Shown one piece after another: positions 7,056 through 14,242 of a DNA stretch of 20,466 nucleotides. The stretch is from IMG/VR virus record IMGVR_UViG_3300045993_000316, positions 1-20,466 of that record. One strand, given 5' to 3'. The translations under genes were made by a program, and so were the position numbers. Positions within the stretch are counted from its first letter, which is position 1, and each line of letters starts with the position of its first letter. The notes under the pieces were generated by a model, which was not told the DNA's origin, ran no database searches, and saw only the letters and a list, made by a program, of their open reading frames with translations. Source of the DNA: a virus.

Positions 7056-7832
7056 GTATTGCTTATTTAATTTGGCTATTTTGTCTGAATGATATTTCTT
7101 TTCGGTCTCAGAAGTGGCAGCAGCAATAGCACGTTTATGGTGTTTGACTGCTAGATCCGTAAGATCTTTATTTCCCGGATCGTTATTCAATAGGTGCTCA
7201 ACTTCGGCAGCTGCTGCCGCATGCTTAGATACAGCATACTCTAACAGCATGCCTTTAGCACGATAGATGAAGCATTCTAGTTTCAGACCAGAGCGAACCT
7301 TGTGGTACATTTCTTTGTGTACCTTCTCGTCACCTTTAGGTAGACCAGATTTGAATTCTTTATAGTGACCAGCGACGGCATGTGCACGAAGTTTGGAAGC
7401 TGACATACCCTCAGTGCCTTCGGCATCTGGATCACGTTCACCAGCAGAAACCACTGTAATCTTCTTGAAGTTGTGATTCTTACCAGGACCATTGTACTTG
7501 TGCAGTATGTCGTGGTATTCCTTGGCACGGTCAGAACCTGCTACCATGACTAGGTGTTCTGTACCTTCATCTGATAGTTTCTTGGCGTGGTGTAGGAATG
7601 TAGGGTATTCTTTGGAAGCACCTTCAATGTTTGTATGAGGGAAGTAATGCTTGGCAAAACGAACTTTATCATCTACATGTAATGGATTCTTTTTGGCATC
7701 CTGAGTATGGGACAGAATGATCTTGTGATCTGCAGAATGCTCTTTGGCCGTATCTTTTACCTTCTGGACAAGTTTAGCATGACCTTGTGTAGGTGGGCTG
7801 AGTCGCCCGAACGCTAACACAGTAGTTTTCAT
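7050..7832 (-). CDS. HIGH-superfamily nucleotidyltransferase (cytidylyltransferase/NMNAT-like)
   Basis: The 260-residue protein begins with a strand and the nucleotide-binding motif GRLSPPTQGH (residues 9-18), giving the T-x-G-H form of the HxGH signature. The second superfamily motif appears as GMSASKLR at 142-149, matching the (I/M)SxxxxR loop that contacts phosphates. AGSDRAKEY at 98-106 sits where these enzymes have their core strand and helix. Such enzymes transfer a nucleotidyl group from CTP or ATP to a small phosphorylated substrate. Substrate cannot be told; NMN adenylyl transfer is one option because T4-like phages carry NAD genes, but here the gene sits among head-cargo genes. The C-terminal 75 residues are helical, Lys/His/Ala-rich and outside the catalytic core. 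ATGA overlap with the upstream gene. No capsid-targeting N-terminus; an internal MLLEYA at 195-200 is the only similar string. Confidence 0.8.
   Translation of the reverse strand: MKTTVLAFGRLSPPTQGHAKLVQKVKDTAKEHSADHKIILSHTQDAKKNPLHVDDKVRFAKHYFPHTNIEGASKEYPTFLHHAKKLSDEGTEHLVMVAGSDRAKEYHDILHKYNGPGKNHNFKKITVVSAGERDPDAEGTEGMSASKLRAHAVAGHYKEFKSGLPKGDEKVHKEMYHKVRSGLKLECFIYRAKGMLLEYAVSKHAAAAAEVEHLLNNDPGNKDLTDLAVKHHKRAIAAATSETEKKYHSDKIAKLNKQYE
7064..7071 (-). promoter_or_regulatory. Candidate phage late promoter (ATTAAATA)
   Basis: On the minus strand the octamer ATTAAATA lies 20 bases before the 1031-residue gene, inside the last codons of the nucleotidyltransferase gene. It matches the T4-type late element NATAAATA at six of seven fixed positions. 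The same octamer recurs before two other genes at similar distance, which is the main support; on its own it would be weak. Confidence 0.4.
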
Positions 7833-8806
7833 TCTGCCGATCCCTTCAATCCTGTGACGACAGGCGTAGATTCTGGTTTCAGTCTATGACGAAGGAATGT
7901 CTTACCTTTATGCTGAAACTCAATAGAATTATTGCCGGCCTTCTTTACTGTAATGTTCTTATGATCATTCAATATTGAATCGTGGTGAGTAGCAGGATGT
8001 TCAATCTCTACTGAATGATCTGATCCAGAACCACCAGTAGTTACCTTATGCATATCAGTCTTAGTTGGATTAGCATGAAGTAGATTGTTACGAATATGTG
8101 ATGACAAATCCGAACTCTTCATCGAAGATAATTTAGAATGCCATTCATCTCTAATCTTACCAATAGCTTCGTTAGAATGCTTCAGAGCAGTAGCATGCAT
8201 TTCTGGAGATGCTTTGATCATTTGCTTCTGTTCACTCTTAGATTTACCTGCAAGAACTGGATGAGCTGCAACTAATTTCTTATGAGCTTCATCATAATGG
8301 TGAGTAGAATTTAAGCCAAGCTGGGAGTCGGTCTGTTTGGCACCAGGATTACCAACTGGAATATGTCCGTTTTTCTTTTGAGTTACTTTAAGAGAAAGAC
8401 CGATATGAGCACCATTTTTATGCCGAAGAATCAAATCGGAAGAATTTTCTTGTTGAGTTTCGTGTGTACCAGTAATACGGCCGATGTCACCAGGTTTAGA
8501 TGACCAGTGAGCCGAATGAATGTCTGAACCAAAATGTTTACGAATGTGTTCGGCTGTACCATGAGCTAACTGTTCATGATTCTTATATTCTTCTGGGGTA
8601 ATATTCTTTTTGATTTCATCGTGCTTTTTCTGTGCTTCTGGTGACATATGCCGGCCATGATTCAGAGCCTTGCCGGCAAGAAGTTCGTGAAGAACACCTT
8701 TGTCATTAGAAGAAATACCTTCTGTGAGAACTTCTTGTTCTTCGAAAACGGTATCCAAATTGGTGATACCATTAACCCGGTCTAAATATTCTAAAAATTC
8801 TGCCAT
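7829..8806 (-). CDS. Putative packaged PD-(D/E)xK-like protein with capsid-targeting N-terminus
   Basis: The 325-residue protein starts MAEFLEYLDR, sharing F-L-E-Y-L at positions 4-8 with two other predicted cargo proteins. An LTE at 27-29 followed by Gly30 fits the T4 prohead protease rule (L/I)xE, giving a predicted 29-residue propeptide. The body contains GVLHELLAGK at 37-46 with Glu41, then SSDLILRHKNG (122-132) leading to GLSLK at 136-140. An upstream Glu, an Asp124 and an S-x-K strand 14 residues later resemble the E...D...(E/S)xK core of PD-(D/E)xK nucleases, where Ser sometimes replaces Glu. Nuclease activity is therefore a hypothesis, not a clear family call. The rest is very His/Lys/Ser-rich. 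It overlaps the upstream ligase-like gene by one base and the downstream nucleotidyltransferase by ATGA. Confidence 0.6.
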   Translation of the reverse strand: MAEFLEYLDRVNGITNLDTVFEEQEVLTEGISSNDKGVLHELLAGKALNHGRHMSPEAQKKHDEIKKNITPEEYKNHEQLAHGTAEHIRKHFGSDIHSAHWSSKPGDIGRITGTHETQQENSSDLILRHKNGAHIGLSLKVTQKKNGHIPVGNPGAKQTDSQLGLNSTHHYDEAHKKLVAAHPVLAGKSKSEQKQMIKASPEMHATALKHSNEAIGKIRDEWHSKLSSMKSSDLSSHIRNNLLHANPTKTDMHKVTTGGSGSDHSVEIEHPATHHDSILNDHKNITVKKAGNNSIEFQHKGKTFLRHRLKPESTPVVTGLKGSAE

Positions 8807-9960
8807 TATGATCTCTCGAAATTAGCCTTTGAAAACGAGGCACGGTTAACGAACTTGGTTGACTTACCTGCATGGTTAGACACATAGCCTTCTGGACCAA
8901 CTTTCTTACCATTGATTTTTGCCTCAAGACCTTCTGCGGAATGATCCATGTGCTTCACGAGCAGATCTTTGGCAGACTGAAGGTGGTGCTGAGAATTTAG
9001 AGCGTGGGTAATAGATTCTTTGTGTGCCCCATTCGCAGCATTGATCGTAGACTGATGTAGATCAGCCTTAGCTGCTTTAGCTTTCTCTGTCTTAACAGAC
9101 CCTACGGCTTTAGTCTTAATCGCTTCTAAGTGCTTTACATAATCTTCGTGAGTTGGCTTTTCACCAGATCTTACTGTTTGATTGATGTAAGTATTGATGT
9201 GCTCGCGGTGCGGTTCAATATGAGAGTAATTAGTCTTGGAATGAGATTCCTTGGCTTGTCTCATATGTTCGTGGAACTTTTGGTTGTCATCACCGGACAT
9301 TTTCTTGCCAGACGACTTGAATGCAACCGAAGGTGAATAGACATCTTCATGATGGCTAAATTTAGAATGATCTTTGATAGGAGCTGCCTTCATATCATCC
9401 ATAGTCTTGCCATGATACTCAGTATGCAGTGCAACACCAAACTTAGATTTCTTTACCTTGTCGGCTTCGGCACCATGAGCTGTATATTCAATCGTGTTTG
9501 GTTTGAATGTGGCAGTAGTTTTGCCATGCTTCACATCTGTGCCCGAATGGAGTACATCACCCTGAAACACGCCAGTCTTAGGTAGAATCTTATGGCCGTG
9601 ATCAAGAGCAGATTTGAGTTTCTCTACTAGACCAGGCGCATGGCCATGGTTCTTCTCAATGTCGTCATGAGTATAGTTGAGTTTTGGATTCTTATTGAAT
9701 GCAGACTTAGAGGCAACAAAGTATTTGCCAGTCTGTGGGTGATGACCCATAACAATAGAAGGGGAACCATCAATCTTTTGGGTAAGAGAAGAAGATGTCT
9801 TACCAGATTCTACGTGGTCTTTTACTCGGTGAAGTTCACCAGATGCATGTTTGAAACCAGACTCACCATGATCTACGTGGAGATCTTCTAGGTGCTGTAA
9901 ATGTTTGAGCTTACCATCCGGCTCGGCCCTTTCGGCCAAGTATTCTAGAAATGTTCTCAT
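8806..9960 (-). CDS. Ligase/nucleotidyltransferase-like protein (DUF6267-type) with capsid-targeting N-terminus
   Basis: The 384-residue product opens with MRTFLEYLAE, nearly the T4 internal-protein targeting decapeptide, with LAE at 8-10 as likely cleavage site. The core has QKIDGSPSIVMG (61-72): K62-x-D64-G65 is motif I of covalent nucleotidyltransferases (DNA/RNA ligases and capping enzymes), where Lys takes AMP or GMP. Further blocks fit the same fold: GKYFVASKSAFNKNP (78-92), TGVFQGDVLH (129-138, in place of the usual FxGE) and FKPNTIEYT (152-160). I recall this combination as a phage family (DUF6267) with KWDGxPA in other T4-like phages. The C-terminal 200 residues are His/Lys-rich and helical. 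Activity and substrate are unproven; end sealing or nucleotide transfer to DNA or RNA is plausible. ATGA overlap with the upstream gene. Confidence 0.75.
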   Translation of the reverse strand: MRTFLEYLAERAEPDGKLKHLQHLEDLHVDHGESGFKHASGELHRVKDHVESGKTSSSLTQKIDGSPSIVMGHHPQTGKYFVASKSAFNKNPKLNYTHDDIEKNHGHAPGLVEKLKSALDHGHKILPKTGVFQGDVLHSGTDVKHGKTTATFKPNTIEYTAHGAEADKVKKSKFGVALHTEYHGKTMDDMKAAPIKDHSKFSHHEDVYSPSVAFKSSGKKMSGDDNQKFHEHMRQAKESHSKTNYSHIEPHREHINTYINQTVRSGEKPTHEDYVKHLEAIKTKAVGSVKTEKAKAAKADLHQSTINAANGAHKESITHALNSQHHLQSAKDLLVKHMDHSAEGLEAKINGKKVGPEGYVSNHAGKSTKFVNRASFSKANFERS

Positions 9961-11021
9961 GCTTGTAGAGCCTTAACTGTAGGGAGTAATTTTTGTGCAA
10001 GTTGAGCTACCAATAGTTTCCGGCGATTCTGAGTTTCATCAAATGCGGCCTTATCATCTGAAGTTAGATCAGACATAGATTTTTGGAACATCTGCCGAGC
10101 AATCATAGTGTCGGCTAACTTTTTGGCACGGTCGGACAAAACACCTGTGTTCGTAGCGGTAGTAAGAATTTGTGTACCTTTGACTTGGTCTGCTTCAAGA
10201 AGTTCATCTGCAGAGTATGTCTGCATTATATCAGAGACACATAGAGTCTCAAATAATTCTTGTACATTTTCTTCCATGACAGCAATGATTTCTTCTGTCA
10301 TTTTGGAAGATTGACCAACTGGAGCAGTAGCAGAAGGTTTAAAAGGTAGTGTCTGAAGAACACCAGTAATACCAGATTGATCAATCATTCTAAAGAATGG
10401 CCATAGAACTTGCCATTGCTTAGGATCTGTATATTTCTTCCGAAGAACTCTGACCGCATCCATTGTAGTTTCATATGGACTTGACTTAGGATCGATTTCG
10501 GCAATGGACGCAATGATTTGCGCCAATCGCTGGCGTTCAATAGAATTCTTGAGACCTTCGACGATCAGAGGTTCTTGAATAGACTGTTTGGAGTAAAAGT
10601 TGGAGATTTTCTCAAGGTAATCATACTTCTTATCAATGTTAGATTCCATAAGAGCATAGTCTAACAGTTTAATGATCTGATGTTTCGAGTATAGATCATC
10701 AAATTCCTTGAATTGTTCAATAAGGAATGAACTAAGTTCTGGAGTAAAGTTTTGAGTATCAAAGCCGAAGAGCTTGATCTGACCAGATTCAAGAAGGGTG
10801 AAGTCTTCCTCTACGATATGTTCGACCTGCGCTTCCGGTTCCGATTCGGAAATGACATCCTGTATCCACTTTTTCTGGATTCCGGCTGATGATTCAACTG
10901 TGACATAATTTGAGCCACGGTCAAGAATTTTTACGTCCTCACCAGTAGCCTGATCTTGTACAATTTCCCCAATCAAAAGAATCTCATTATTTAGATAGCG
11001 TTCTCTTAAAGTCTTAGTCAT
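9957..11021 (-). CDS. Phage virion-associated protein with SH3-like N-terminal domain
   Basis: The 354-residue product begins with a small beta domain (about 14-56): LLIGEIVQDQATGEDVKIL, then RGSNYVTV and KKWIQDV. The pattern G-x-x-V-x-D-x-x-T-G-E with RGxNYV and KxWxxD recurs in structural proteins of T4-like marine phages, by my recollection. Residues 80-354 are almost entirely helical and polar, with GFDTQNFTPELSSFLIEQF at 90-108 and a C-terminus ending LLPTVKALQA. There is no catalytic motif. It directly follows the small terminase gene, where T4 would have gene 17 (large terminase), and its stop overlaps the start of the first cargo gene (ATGA). A structural or head-assembly role is inferred from position. 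It does not resemble the large terminase: no Walker A motif is present. Confidence 0.65.
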   Translation of the reverse strand: MTKTLRERYLNNEILLIGEIVQDQATGEDVKILDRGSNYVTVESSAGIQKKWIQDVISESEPEAQVEHIVEEDFTLLESGQIKLFGFDTQNFTPELSSFLIEQFKEFDDLYSKHQIIKLLDYALMESNIDKKYDYLEKISNFYSKQSIQEPLIVEGLKNSIERQRLAQIIASIAEIDPKSSPYETTMDAVRVLRKKYTDPKQWQVLWPFFRMIDQSGITGVLQTLPFKPSATAPVGQSSKMTEEIIAVMEENVQELFETLCVSDIMQTYSADELLEADQVKGTQILTTATNTGVLSDRAKKLADTMIARQMFQKSMSDLTSDDKAAFDETQNRRKLLVAQLAQKLLPTVKALQA

Positions 11022-11054
11022 ATTAGTTCATCGATTAATGTGTTGCAATACCAT

Positions 11055-11062
11055 TATTTAAT
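11055..11062 (-). promoter_or_regulatory. Candidate phage late promoter (ATTAAATA)
   Basis: ATTAAATA on the minus strand lies in the 47-base gap between the small terminase stop and the 354-residue gene, 33 bases before its ATG. This is one of the few real gaps in the window. It is the same octamer as at 7064 and 17667. Confidence 0.4.
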
Positions 11063-11068
11063 TAAAGT

Positions 11069-11509
11069 TTAATTATCAATCACATTGGAAGATTTCAGAT
11101 AAGCTGCCAAATCTTTCGTCTGCCCTACGAATACCGTATTATTGTTAATCGTTGTTGCCTCTTGCCCTGATGCACCCGGGATGCCAATCTTTGGTTTGTG
11201 CGCAACTTCGACGTTGAGGAGTTCTACGTTTGTTTCTACCAGAGTTTTCATGAGCGTCGACATCACTTCAAAGTCACGTGACTTCTCTGTGGAGTTGGCA
11301 ATCATATTCAGATCGGACATAGCAGTCATACCACGTTCAATGATCTTGACTAGGTTGTCCTTGACATACTTTCTCTGTGCCTCGAGTGAGTCAATCTCGG
11401 CCGCCTTGGCAGCATCCTTGAGTTCTACAATAGATCTATTAGGATCTGCTTCTTGTAGATCTACATTGAAAATATTAGAAAGTGAACTTTCTACTTTGGG
11501 TGTTGTCAT
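11069..11509 (-). CDS. 16: Terminase small subunit, T4 gp16-like
   Basis: The ATG at 11509 makes an ATGA overlap with the gp15-like gene and gives 146 residues, close to T4 gp16 (about 164); a longer reading would use a TTG at 11548 inside the upstream gene. Central helices (45-100) contain YVKDNLVKIIERGMTAMSDL and then SRDFEVMSTLMKTLVETN, the hairpin by which gp16 proteins form ring oligomers. The C-terminal NNNTVFVGQTKDL (122-134) matches the NATVFMGSPTEL block of T4 gp16. In T4 this ring recognises DNA and stimulates the gp17 packaging motor. Position directly after gp13-, gp14- and gp15-like genes supports the call. Unusually, gene 17 does not follow within the window. Confidence 0.85.
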   Translation of the reverse strand: MTTPKVESSLSNIFNVDLQEADPNRSIVELKDAAKAAEIDSLEAQRKYVKDNLVKIIERGMTAMSDLNMIANSTEKSRDFEVMSTLMKTLVETNVELLNVEVAHKPKIGIPGASGQEATTINNNTVFVGQTKDLAAYLKSSNVIDN

Positions 11510-12297
11510 AATGTAGGCCCTCCAGCCACAGGTGGAACCGTCGTCCAACTTTCATCAATTACATATGGATCAACTGCATTAGCTGCAAAGGGATTGATCA
11601 CAGCGGTATATTTATGAACACTAGCGGCTGTAACATTTGTTTCTTTAATGACTTGCATATCATTAGCAGATGCAAAGTGTCCTTCTGGGTCAATAGAGTT
11701 CAGAATAGGACCATAGTAGAATGCCTTCATAGAGAAGGAATACTGTGTAATGATAGTTCTCATGTTCTCAAATGAACCAGAGTAAGAATCATCTGTACTC
11801 ACAGAGTTCAACATCATCGGAATTTCTTGTACTAGTACTGGATCTTCCAACATCTTAATTGACAGATTCATATCTGGAGAGAAGAATGGAAGAATCTGTT
11901 CCATGATCTGCAGATTATCTTCTACAGTCTTGGTGTACGAATAGAGATTGAATGAAATCGTATATGGAACTGGGTTGTAGTAATAGATAGAACGAGCACC
12001 AGATGAGGTTACTACCTTTTGAGTCTTATTAAGTTGTCTAGAAGAATCGTACTGAATGCTTGTAATTTCAGCCGAGAGCCGTGGAAGCACAAGCATAGTA
12101 TCTTCGTTCATACCCGGGTCTTGTGTAAGACGGACAATGAACTTTTCTTTGTTCAAAAAAGAAATAGGCACATTGATGATCTTTTGCGAAACACCGGCGG
12201 CATCACGAGTGCGAATAAAGACATTAGAGAACAAACCACAAAATGCTATTACAAGATTTCTAGTGGTGCCATGGTAAAAAGGAATGCTCGTAATCAC
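11506..12297 (-). CDS. 15: Tail sheath stabiliser/completion protein, T4 gp15-like
   Basis: A 263-residue protein that starts with GTG at 12297, three bases after the gp14-like gene. Diagnostic blocks of the gp15 family are present: YHGTTRNLVIAFCGLFSN near the N-terminus (8-25), QKIINVPISFLNKEKF (38-53), LPRLSAEITSIQYD (71-84) and YNPVPYTISFNLYSYT (107-122), followed by EDNLQIMEQILPFFSP. In T4, gp15 forms a hexamer on the tail terminus that stabilises the sheath and joins the tail to the neck. Length is close to T4 gp15 (272). Its neighbours, gp14- and gp16-like genes, are in T4 order. No alternative ATG suits the conserved N-terminus, so the GTG start is favoured. Confidence 0.88.
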   Translation of the reverse strand: MITSIPFYHGTTRNLVIAFCGLFSNVFIRTRDAAGVSQKIINVPISFLNKEKFIVRLTQDPGMNEDTMLVLPRLSAEITSIQYDSSRQLNKTQKVVTSSGARSIYYYNPVPYTISFNLYSYTKTVEDNLQIMEQILPFFSPDMNLSIKMLEDPVLVQEIPMMLNSVSTDDSYSGSFENMRTIITQYSFSMKAFYYGPILNSIDPEGHFASANDMQVIKETNVTAASVHKYTAVINPFAANAVDPYVIDESWTTVPPVAGGPTL

Positions 12298-12300
12298 GTA

Positions 12301-13059
12301 TTATACTCCAGCAAATGGGTTTTTGGCATCAAAGTTCATAATCTTAACAAACTCTTCTTTGATTGCATCATTATCACCAAAGCCGCGCATGTCGTCATAC
12401 TCTTTGGATACCACATAGTCTTCAAGTAATGCATAACCACCAGTTTCCATGGCAATCACACCAGTGCCATCTTCTAGTTCAAATGCCATATCTAATCTGT
12501 TCAAATTAGTTCCAAAGTATGCATCTACTTCTTCGTAGCCCGTACCAAACTTTTCGTTGTTAAACTGTACCAACTCTGTACGAAGAGTCCATACATACTT
12601 CTTGTTTAACTGATAGTAGCCTGGCTCTTCGTCCTCTACAAACTTGATTTCAAAAAGTGATTTGGAGTGTGGAGCATAAACTAGATCGCCTTCATTCGGT
12701 CTCCATGCAACAGCAGGGTTACGTGTAGAAGGGACAATAGGTACTACGGTTTCTTTGAACCGTTTCCGTGATACTATGAACGATGCTGTATCCTGAATTT
12801 CCATTCCGAACTTAGTAAGAATTTCAGACTGACCACCCATACCTTGGAAGTCGAGCAGATACATCTCAATCTCGGCATAAGAGTCAAATGAAGATAGAAC
12901 ATCCTCACCAAAGATTTTATCTAACTTATTCAACGTCCGAGGAATGTAGATATAGTTCTGACCTGCTATCTGAATAGCCTCTATATTCAGAGACTCAACT
13001 AGATCTTGTTCAGAAGCATAGCCGGTTTCGGACGTCTGAAAGTATTGATTAACTGCCAT
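12301..13059 (-). CDS. 14: Neck protein, T4 gp14-like
   Basis: The 252-residue product has the conserved N-terminal region of gp14 neck proteins: EQDLVESLNIEAIQIAGQ (17-34), YIYIPRTLNKLDKIFGED (37-54), then SSFDSYAEIEMYLLDF (57-72) and LTKFGMEIQDTASFIVSRKR (81-100). In T4, gp14 with gp13 forms the neck that closes the filled head and receives the tail. Length matches T4 gp14 (256). It is followed after three bases by the gp15-like gene, as in T4, but it is separated from the gp13-like gene by five lysis-type genes. The ATG at 13059 lies three bases after the Rz stop. Confidence 0.9.
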   Translation of the reverse strand: MAVNQYFQTSETGYASEQDLVESLNIEAIQIAGQNYIYIPRTLNKLDKIFGEDVLSSFDSYAEIEMYLLDFQGMGGQSEILTKFGMEIQDTASFIVSRKRFKETVVPIVPSTRNPAVAWRPNEGDLVYAPHSKSLFEIKFVEDEEPGYYQLNKKYVWTLRTELVQFNNEKFGTGYEEVDAYFGTNLNRLDMAFELEDGTGVIAMETGGYALLEDYVVSKEYDDMRGFGDNDAIKEEFVKIMNFDAKNPFAGV

Positions 13060-13062
13060 GTA

Positions 13063-13572
13063 TTACTTTGGTGGTGTTTGAAACTTTAGAGATTCTTGGT
13101 ACACAGAGTTGTATTGATTAACACAGTACTCTAGTTGGTTTCTTACTGTTTCGGCTCTGGCAGCTTCCCCGATAAGAAATTCTGCATCGGCTCGATAAAG
13201 CTCTTTTCCGGTGGCACCTGTACTGATGACAGGGGTGGTATTGCCGGGCACGTCTGTGCCACTTGGACGATTGGGGCGGTTTTGCAACTCACGAGTAATA
13301 GCAGCAACAGTGGCAACAAGACTTTTATTCTTTTCATTTAGTAACCTCACTTGATTTTCAGATTCTTTTTTCAGGGTAAGTTCAGAGAGAGCAGCTTTGG
13401 TCTTTAGATCTGCTATTACGGCAGCTCTATCGGCTTCAACTTTGTCCCAGAGAACTTGTACGGATGCAGCACCTTTGTTATAGATATGATTGTATGTAGT
13501 CCAACCGATACCAAGGATTGCCGCCAAAAGTGCAGCTAAAATGCCTGCACGAACATATAAAGAAGTAAACAT
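13063..13572 (-). CDS. Rz: Inner-membrane spanin, Rz-like
   Basis: The ATG at 13572 lies two bases after the endolysin stop and gives about 169 residues; the alternative upstream TTG at 13590 overlaps the endolysin and adds six residues. One N-terminal membrane segment (about residues 5-24 after this start, GILAALLAAILGIGW) anchors the protein in the inner membrane. The following 80 residues are a charged, heptad-rich coiled coil (KVEADRAAVIADLKTKAA onward). This is the standard architecture of Rz i-spanins, which join the outer-membrane lipoprotein Rz1 and fuse the two membranes at the end of lysis. The call is confirmed by a lipoprotein gene embedded in the +1 frame and by the adjacent endolysin and holin candidates. 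Confidence 0.85.
   Translation of the reverse strand: MFTSLYVRAGILAALLAAILGIGWTTYNHIYNKGAASVQVLWDKVEADRAAVIADLKTKAALSELTLKKESENQVRLLNEKNKSLVATVAAITRELQNRPNRPSGTDVPGNTTPVISTGATGKELYRADAEFLIGEAARAETVRNQLEYCVNQYNSVYQESLKFQTPPK
13143..13337 (-). CDS. Rz1: Outer-membrane spanin lipoprotein, Rz1-like, nested inside Rz
   Basis: This 64-residue frame lies wholly inside Rz, shifted +1, as in phage lambda. It starts MKRIK, has a hydrophobic run of leucines and a lipobox LVSC with the acylated Cys at 18, followed by Lys-Thr rather than Asp, which favours outer-membrane sorting. The mature part of about 47 residues is Pro-rich (CPAIPPLSS, VQVPPEK), as usual for Rz1. It would bind the Rz coiled coil across the periplasm. 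A signal peptide plus lipobox in this exact nested position is hard to explain by chance. Confidence 0.88.
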   Translation of the reverse strand: MKRIKVLLPLLLLLLVSCKTAPIVQVAQTCPAIPPLSSVQVPPEKSFIEPMQNFLSGKLPEPKQ

Positions 13573-13574
13573 AA

Positions 13575-14039
13575 TTATGGTGTCATACAAAGTTGATATT
13601 CACGTGCTCTTCTCAAAGTCAATCCGTTTAGAGATTTACCCTTGAATTTGTCCCATTTTTTAATTTCGGCACACGCGCCCTCATAGTCATATGTATTGAG
13701 CTTCTTAACTAGCGTTGAGTTACAGAATGCATACGAACCGATGTTATAGCTGAGTTCAATGTAAGCGTCATATTCGTTTTGAGACAATGGAGCAGTAACA
13801 CATGTTTTTAATGCTCCCTCAAATTTTTGTACGTCCTGCAAAGTTCTCATTAAAGCTTTTGGTGGAGTTGTAGTATCACCAAGTTTCACACCATCTGTAG
13901 TTCCAAATCCTATTGTAGGTACATCACCTTTGACTGGGATGATGGCCTTATCTGAATAGCTTTCAGAGACAATAAGGGAAACCAGAGCAGAAGCCGATAA
14001 TGCAATACCAGCGACCTGTTTTCTTGATGGTGTGTTCAT
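13575..14039 (-). CDS. SAR-type endolysin (GH24 lysozyme)
   Basis: The 154-residue protein starts with a weakly hydrophobic, Ala/Ser/Gly-rich segment (KQVAGIALSASALVSLIVS, 7-25), typical of a signal-arrest-release domain that tethers the enzyme until the membrane is depolarised. Immediately after comes Glu26, then KGDVPTIGFGTTDG (37-50), the lysozyme active-site loop with Thr42. Conserved GH24 blocks follow: QNEYDAYIELSYNIG (91-105) and the C-terminal KWDKFKGK (128-135). In the common P21 family the catalytic pattern is E-x8-D-x5-T; here the nearest Asp is Asp39, and Pro35 lies where the usual Asp would align. I recall this KGDVPTxGFG variant from phages and prophages of Burkholderiales. It cleaves peptidoglycan glycan strands. 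It overlaps the upstream membrane-protein gene by ATGA. Confidence 0.87.
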   Translation of the reverse strand: MNTPSRKQVAGIALSASALVSLIVSESYSDKAIIPVKGDVPTIGFGTTDGVKLGDTTTPPKALMRTLQDVQKFEGALKTCVTAPLSQNEYDAYIELSYNIGSYAFCNSTLVKKLNTYDYEGACAEIKKWDKFKGKSLNGLTLRRAREYQLCMTP

Positions 14040-14242
14040 TTCATTACCGCATTCTGTGTTACATTAGCCGCCAAATATGCACCAACTGTAGCAATGACAA
14101 CTGCCGAATAGACCCCGTCGGCGATATGTCCGTACCATGTGAGAATGCTGGCAGATATGACAGAAATCAGAGCTAGAATAAATTTACGAGAACTTAGTCT
14201 AACTAGAGTGTCATTTGTGATGGGTTGTATTTCTTCTGTCAT
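14036..14242 (-). CDS. Small two-helix membrane protein, holin or holin-partner candidate
   Basis: Sixty-eight residues with two predicted membrane segments, 21-36 (FILALISVISASILTW) and 43-60 (GVYSAVVIATVGAYLAAN), a polar acidic N-terminus and a short Lys end. Size and topology fit class II holins. It overlaps the endolysin start (ATGA) and is itself overlapped by the 86-residue membrane protein, so all three are translation-coupled. Which of the two is the holin, and whether the other is an antiholin or pinholin (as expected with a SAR endolysin), cannot be settled by reading. Confidence 0.7.
   Translation of the reverse strand: MTEEIQPITNDTLVRLSSRKFILALISVISASILTWYGHIADGVYSAVVIATVGAYLAANVTQNAVMK

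Noticed and set aside
8806-9960. Calling the KxDG protein a true DNA or RNA ligase
   Set aside because: Only motif I and loose equivalents of other motifs are visible; FxGE is replaced by FQGD and no motif V (KxK) is clear, so only ligase-like is claimed.
11510-11548. Longer start for the gp16-like gene
   Set aside because: Needs a TTG inside the gp15-like gene; the ATG at 11509 gives the usual ATGA overlap.
11609-11616. CATAAATA octamer upstream of the gp16-like gene
   Set aside because: Inside the gp15-like gene, about 100 bases from the start, in a run of translation-coupled genes; could be a promoter but position does not support it.
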